Shown: positions 59,458 through 64,000 of the stretch, piece by piece | How the letters are laid out: each line of letters begins with the position of its first letter | Position numbering within the stretch: the stretch's first letter is position 1 | Source of the DNA: Rallus limicola | Taxonomy: Eukaryota > Chordata > Aves > Gruiformes > Rallidae | Direction: 5' to 3' | DNA: 64,000 nucleotides | Assembly (NCBI GenBank): GCA_022605955.1 | Contig: JAKCOZ010000003.1 | Span: 38,962,761 to 39,026,760, forward strand | The notes under the pieces: model-generated | What the model saw: the letters and a program-made list of their open reading frames with translations, nothing else | Told to the model about the DNA's origin: nothing | Databases searched by the model: none | Translations under genes and position numbers: made by a program

Positions 59458-62400
59458 GTAGAAAAGGTTAACTCTACAGGATGGGAGAGACAGTTTGAAT
59501 CTCTCTGTTTTGGCCACCTGATGGGATGTGACACTGGTATACAATCAGTGTCATTTGTCAAGGATTAAAGAGATGGTAAACTACCAACTGCTTGAAGTTG
59601 GCTCAGCTGGAAAAGCCCCAAGGCTCACTTGTTTGAAGTGTGTCAGGCAGGAGAGGGAAGAGAATTTGAGCAAATATTAGCAGAGCACTAATGCAGATGC
59701 AGAGACTTGCCAGCAGCAGACACTATTTCCCTTCCACTTCCAGAATCAGGAACAGAACGTCTTCACCTAAGGGACCAAAAGAACACGACCAGGCATACAA
59801 GCAGAAAAATTCACAGGAGACTTTGTACAACCACCAGGCTAACAGCACCTGGAATGGCACTTCAACAGCAGAAAATACATAACTTGTATAATAGTGCAAA
59901 ATGCAGAAAGCTACATGTCCTCAGGGTGGGTGTTTTCCCACTCTGTATTTAGAGTTTATGTTGATTCAGTAATCATATACAGCTGAAAAACTATGCCTTT
60001 GATGTTTTTTATGGGGAGAGAGATTGGGGCATGCTACTTTTCAGCCAGGCTCACTAGAGCCGGACAAATTTTGATACTAATGCAGGGAAACAAGTAAGGG
60101 CTCATTTAACTGCTGATTTTCAAGGAAAATATGCTCAGTCTCTCTTACTGTGAAGAACTGCAGTTCTGGAAAGTGTTACAGTTTTGACTGAAATTCTGCC
60201 AACCAAAGAAAACAGATTGGAAGCTACCAGACCAGTTGCTGCCATAGAACAAAGGGTCTTTAATGCGTTCTTCACAAGTTGGGGTTTCCACTGATCCACT
60301 TGTCTCCTTGATTTGTACTTGCACGAGGGTAATCTTTTGAGTCTCCTGAATATCACTCTTCTGCGCTTGCACTAGAGACTTGACATGACCGCCTCTTCAG
60401 CTCACAGCACACAGTGCTAACTGGCTCCTAGGGCACGATTGCAAACCAAGTGAGAAAGTGCTGCCAAACACCAAACTATTTTATTTGAACTCTGTGTAGA
60501 CCTGCATTTGAGCTCCAGTGAAGATGAGAAGCATACAGAAAGGCTGGACCATGCAGGGTCTGAAAGCTCCGTGTTGAAGACAGAGAACTGAATAAACACA
60601 AGTGCAAATGCACAAGCTTTGCCTCTGTCACACATGAGTAGGAATGCACTTGAACACCACCACCCTGATCACCGCTGAAACACACTCACCACCCACAGCT
60701 AAGGGCTTCTGAACTACACCAGTATTGACAATATGTCAAAGCCTGTAACAACAGATGTAATAAAAAGCAGAAGATCTGCAGGTCTGAACAGCAGGACTTA
60801 ATGCAGATCACACCACTTTTGCTCTCTTCCTATCCCAGACTTTGTTTCAGCCTCTTAAGTGGACAGACAGCTTTGTGCTCCGGCTGCCCCCAAAGCCTGC
60901 CTCTGCAGCAGCACACAGGGGATGCCCAGCTTCTGTCCCTCCATTCCCACCCCCAAGCCTCACCGTGAGCTGCTCACAGAGGATTACAAAAGCCACAGAA
61001 CAGCAGCCCTCCCACAGCCCTCTTCAGTTCCCCTGCTCCTGAAAGCCAGCGGCCTGTGGCAGGGACATAATGCTTCAAGGACAGCAACAAAACCCAAAAA
61101 GGGCCACTGAGGAGGAAGAGAGAAGGGACAAAGTGCTGAAGCCTATTTATACTTTTGCCTTCCGAACTCACTTTCTTCAGAATGCCAAAAGCCACTGAGT
61201 GCTGCACAACAGAGCAGATACACTTCTGAACCCCACGTTCAGCGAGTACAATTTCTACCACAAGTTTGTTTCACTATTTTTAATACCACCAAAAAGTATG
61301 AACAAGCACTGTCTGCAGCTTTAAACTTTACCTGCTACATGGTGGAGACTGAGAATGTACCATAAAGGTTCATTTAAAAAAACAAGGCAGTTAATATGGC
61401 AAACATGCAAACTACCTGCATTATAGGCACACAAGTCTCACATCCCTATTCGTGATGTAACTTGAAGGAGCAAGTGAAGAGTGCAAGAACAAAACCAACA
61501 GCAAAACAACCAAACTGGAAGACACAGTTCTTTGAAGAAACAATTTTAAATAAGCTCATTTGAAATAAACTAATGATTAATCATATATTTCCATTTCCCT
61601 CTATCAAAAGTAGACTGGTATGCTCATCAGAAGCTCCTAAATGCAAAACTGCTGGAGAAACAGGTTGTGAAATGATGATTAATGGCTGCCCTCTCCAGAT
61701 CAATGAACAGCAACAGACTGACCAAGAGACGTGGTACAGCTACAAGGGCTATGGCAGACAGTGCTGCTTTCTAACAAAGCTACCCAAGTACAGAAAGCTT
61801 AGAGCTGCCAAAGAAGATGTTAACATGTAACTCGGACCTTAACACGTGAGCATTTTGTTAACCTTTGATATTTCATGCTATGCACCCCCAAGCATCGGGC
61901 CTTTGATACTTCGTTTCAAAAGGTATGCCTGCCTCACAGTACACCATCAAGGGTTCCCAAAGAGAAAGTGCTGCAGTCACAAAACTGTTTGTGTTCCACC
62001 ATCTTGGCAGAAACAAGGAAGTCTGCAGTAACAAGCCTGTCCCAGGGGGCAGATGGTACCCATTCACCTCCCTGTCAGGCAGACGGGGAGCCTCAGAGCT
62101 GATCAATCACCATTCACAGCTCCTGGTGCAAGTCTCACTTTTCTGCCTACCAGTGGGTTTCTGGTGCTGCAATTCATACACTGGTCTGAAAGGTTTCCAA
62201 GGCAGAGGACTAAGTACTCCTGTAGGTCAGTGTATCGCTGAGCAGTGGCCCTGCCAGCACAGTTCAAATGAACAAGCTGTACTAACAGGCTGTCCATTAA
62301 TTAAAGCTGACGCTTCTTACCCATCGGGCAACAGCACATTCAGGAACCATCACATAATGAAACCATTGTTAGTCTTTGCTTCACATATTCAACTGTAGAA

Positions 62401-62926
62401 CAAAAGGCAATGATTGTACAGTCAACAAGGGCTTGAAGTTCTGCAGGTAGCACTGCTTCTCAATGCCAAACTCAACAGAAAAAAGATGTTGCACTGAAAG
62501 AGGTGAAAGTAAAAAGGTAAACTAGAATCTTTCTATTATAACTTTTCACTGAACAAGACTGTTTCAAAAGCATTGTCATTTGTTTTGTTGTTTGGGGTTT
62601 TTTTAAGTTTAACATCATTCAACTTATCCATTACCATTAGTTACAAAAGAGCACAAAACACCACCCAAGCAAGGGCAGTTTACTCTTTGCCTCCTTCCAA
62701 ATTATCACATTTAGTGCTCTCCTGAAAGTTTTCTAACATATTAATCAAACATTTTGACATCTGAATACAAGAAATGTCTACAAAAGATACCCATTTCTTT
62801 CAAAATATCTGTGATATGACAAAGTTACTCTTTAAAAAAAAAAAAGGCTTACAAAGAAGTTGCAAACAGTTAGCAGATGGAGAAGGTTACATGCATAAAG
62901 GAATGTACAGGAGATTCAGAACTTCA
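59458..62926 (-). other. Upstream non-coding region, part 4
   Basis: 3.5 kb with no recognised element. Frames up to 157 codons (61925-62398, +) have no family resemblance. Confidence 0.5.
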
Positions 62927-62972
62927 CAGAATCATAGAATGTACTGTGTTGGAAGGGACCCATAAGAAGCAA
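62927..62972 (-). mobile_element. Short CR1 3'-end fragment
   Basis: Reads CACAGAATCATAGAATG then TGTTGGAAGGGACCCATAAG on the + strand, the reverse complement of the CR1 terminus and tail. Only about 46 bp remain. Confidence 0.75.
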
Positions 62973-63033
62973 ACTTGTAGTAGTATTCCATGACTTTGTG
63001 CAACATATTTAAGAACAAAAATCAATTCCTATT

Positions 63034-63523
63034 TGACCCTGGGTTTGGCCCAGATAGAGTTTACTTTCTTCCTAATGTGGTGCCACGTTTTGGAATTAGG
63101 GTGAGAATAATGTTGACAATAGAGTGATGTGTTAGTTGTTGCCAAACAGTCAAGAACTTTTCAGCTTCTCACATTACTCTACCAGCAAGTAGACTGGGGT
63201 GTACGAGAAGCTGGGAGGGCGCACAGCTGTGACACCTGACCCAGACTGGTCAAACAGATATTGCATACCATCAAATGTCATGCTTAGCATATGTACTTGG
63301 GAGAAGCTGGCTGGAGAGACTGCCACTGCTCAGGGACAGGCTGGGAATCAGATGGTTGGTGCTGACCTGCTGTTTTTCTATTGCATACTTGTTTTTCTTG
63401 GGGTTTAATTCAAATTTTTTTTTATTATCTTTTAAAAAATGTATTATTATAGTTCATTTAAATTGTCAAACTGAGCAAGTGGTTGTGTGGTGCTTAGTCA
63501 CCAGCTAGGGTTAAACCATGACA
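63034..63523 (-). mobile_element. Solo LTR, same family as at 45247
   Basis: On the minus strand it starts TGTCATGGTTTAACCCTAGC and GACTAAGCACCACACAACC. It continues with CAGCCTGTCCCTGAGCAGTG, GACCAGTCTGGGTCAGGTGT and ACTCTATCTGGGCCAAACCC. About 490 bp. The left edge on + is estimated from TGACCCTGGG at 63034. The flanks CTATT (before) and ATATT (after) could be a 5-bp target duplication with one change. No viral genes are present. Confidence 0.85.
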
Positions 63524-64000
63524 ATATTCACATCAACAATGTTTCTCAACTATGATGGTTTATCAACTGCACCAACTACAAACAGTAATCACAGGTGCCA
63601 TAGTGTGAGGACCAACTCAAAAGAGGAAAATAAATATTTTCATCCCAATTTTTGTAAGAAGAACAGATGAAAAAATGTCTAAAGCTTTCAGAAATGAGCC
63701 AAGAAACCCCTGAACAAAGAGAAACAACAGGGTAAGACAAGTGAAGGGCTTGTAATGGTAGTGATTTATTCTATCACAGCCTGTTAGTGTCAGGTTATGT
63801 AATGAGTGCACATGATTTAGGAATTCACGTGGAGAGAAAATGTTTTTCAATTAGCAATATGAATTTGGGTTGGCTGATGTCAAGTGCCTCAGTGACAAAA
63901 TTGACAGATTAAGATTTTAGACAATGGCTTAAAATTCATTACTTTATGACCCTTCATTTATGAAAGCATGCCTCAATGCTGTCTTTGACATAAACCAAAA
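63524..64000 (-). other. Upstream non-coding region, right edge
   Basis: AT-rich sequence after the LTR; no element is recognised. Confidence 0.5.

Noticed and set aside
61925..62398. 157-codon open frame on +
   Set aside because: No recognisable domain, ordinary base composition, no exon signals.

Overview
The window is vertebrate nuclear DNA, almost certainly from a bird. It carries CR1 LINE copies with the avian 3' tail (ATTCTRTG units), avian-type endogenous retroviral LTRs starting TGTCATGGTTT, and an avian ERVL-like LTR. The only protein-coding gene I can support is SEMA4D (semaphorin 4D, CD100), on the minus strand. I cannot name the species; the LTR types fit Neoaves.

Right part (about 31.7-64 kb): sequence upstream of the start codon, probably the long 5' non-coding intron(s) of SEMA4D. 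No coding exon is recognisable here. It holds two solo-LTR-like elements of one family (45.2-45.8 kb on +, 63.0-63.5 kb on -), three CR1 pieces, and a few possible but unproven non-coding exons, the best at 50082-50150. I saw no obvious CpG-island promoter.

Middle (10.3-31.7 kb): 14 coding exons, 31679 down to 11824. All junctions obey GT-AG and all phases join. They sum to 2,568 nt, or 855 residues plus stop (human SEMA4D is 862). Domain order is signal peptide, Sema domain, PSI domain, Ig-like domain, stalk, one transmembrane helix and a roughly 105-residue cytoplasmic tail. A 1.5-kb 3' UTR follows, with a poly(A) signal at 10296-10301.

Left part (1-9.9 kb): two further exons (9701-9907 and 137-346) lie downstream of the transmembrane terminal exon. 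Both are in phase with the 44-nt exon 13. They encode a Pro/Ser-rich linker and a different Ig-like domain, matching the alternative, transmembrane-less C terminus known for human SEMA4D. Their last exon lies beyond base 1. The 9.35-kb intron between them holds a 51-bp minisatellite, CpG-dense patches and A/C-rich simple repeats.

The main point is therefore one gene with two mutually exclusive 3' ends. Splicing from exon 13 either to 12740 or to 9907 decides between a membrane receptor/ligand and a predicted secreted form. I found no new biological system beyond this.
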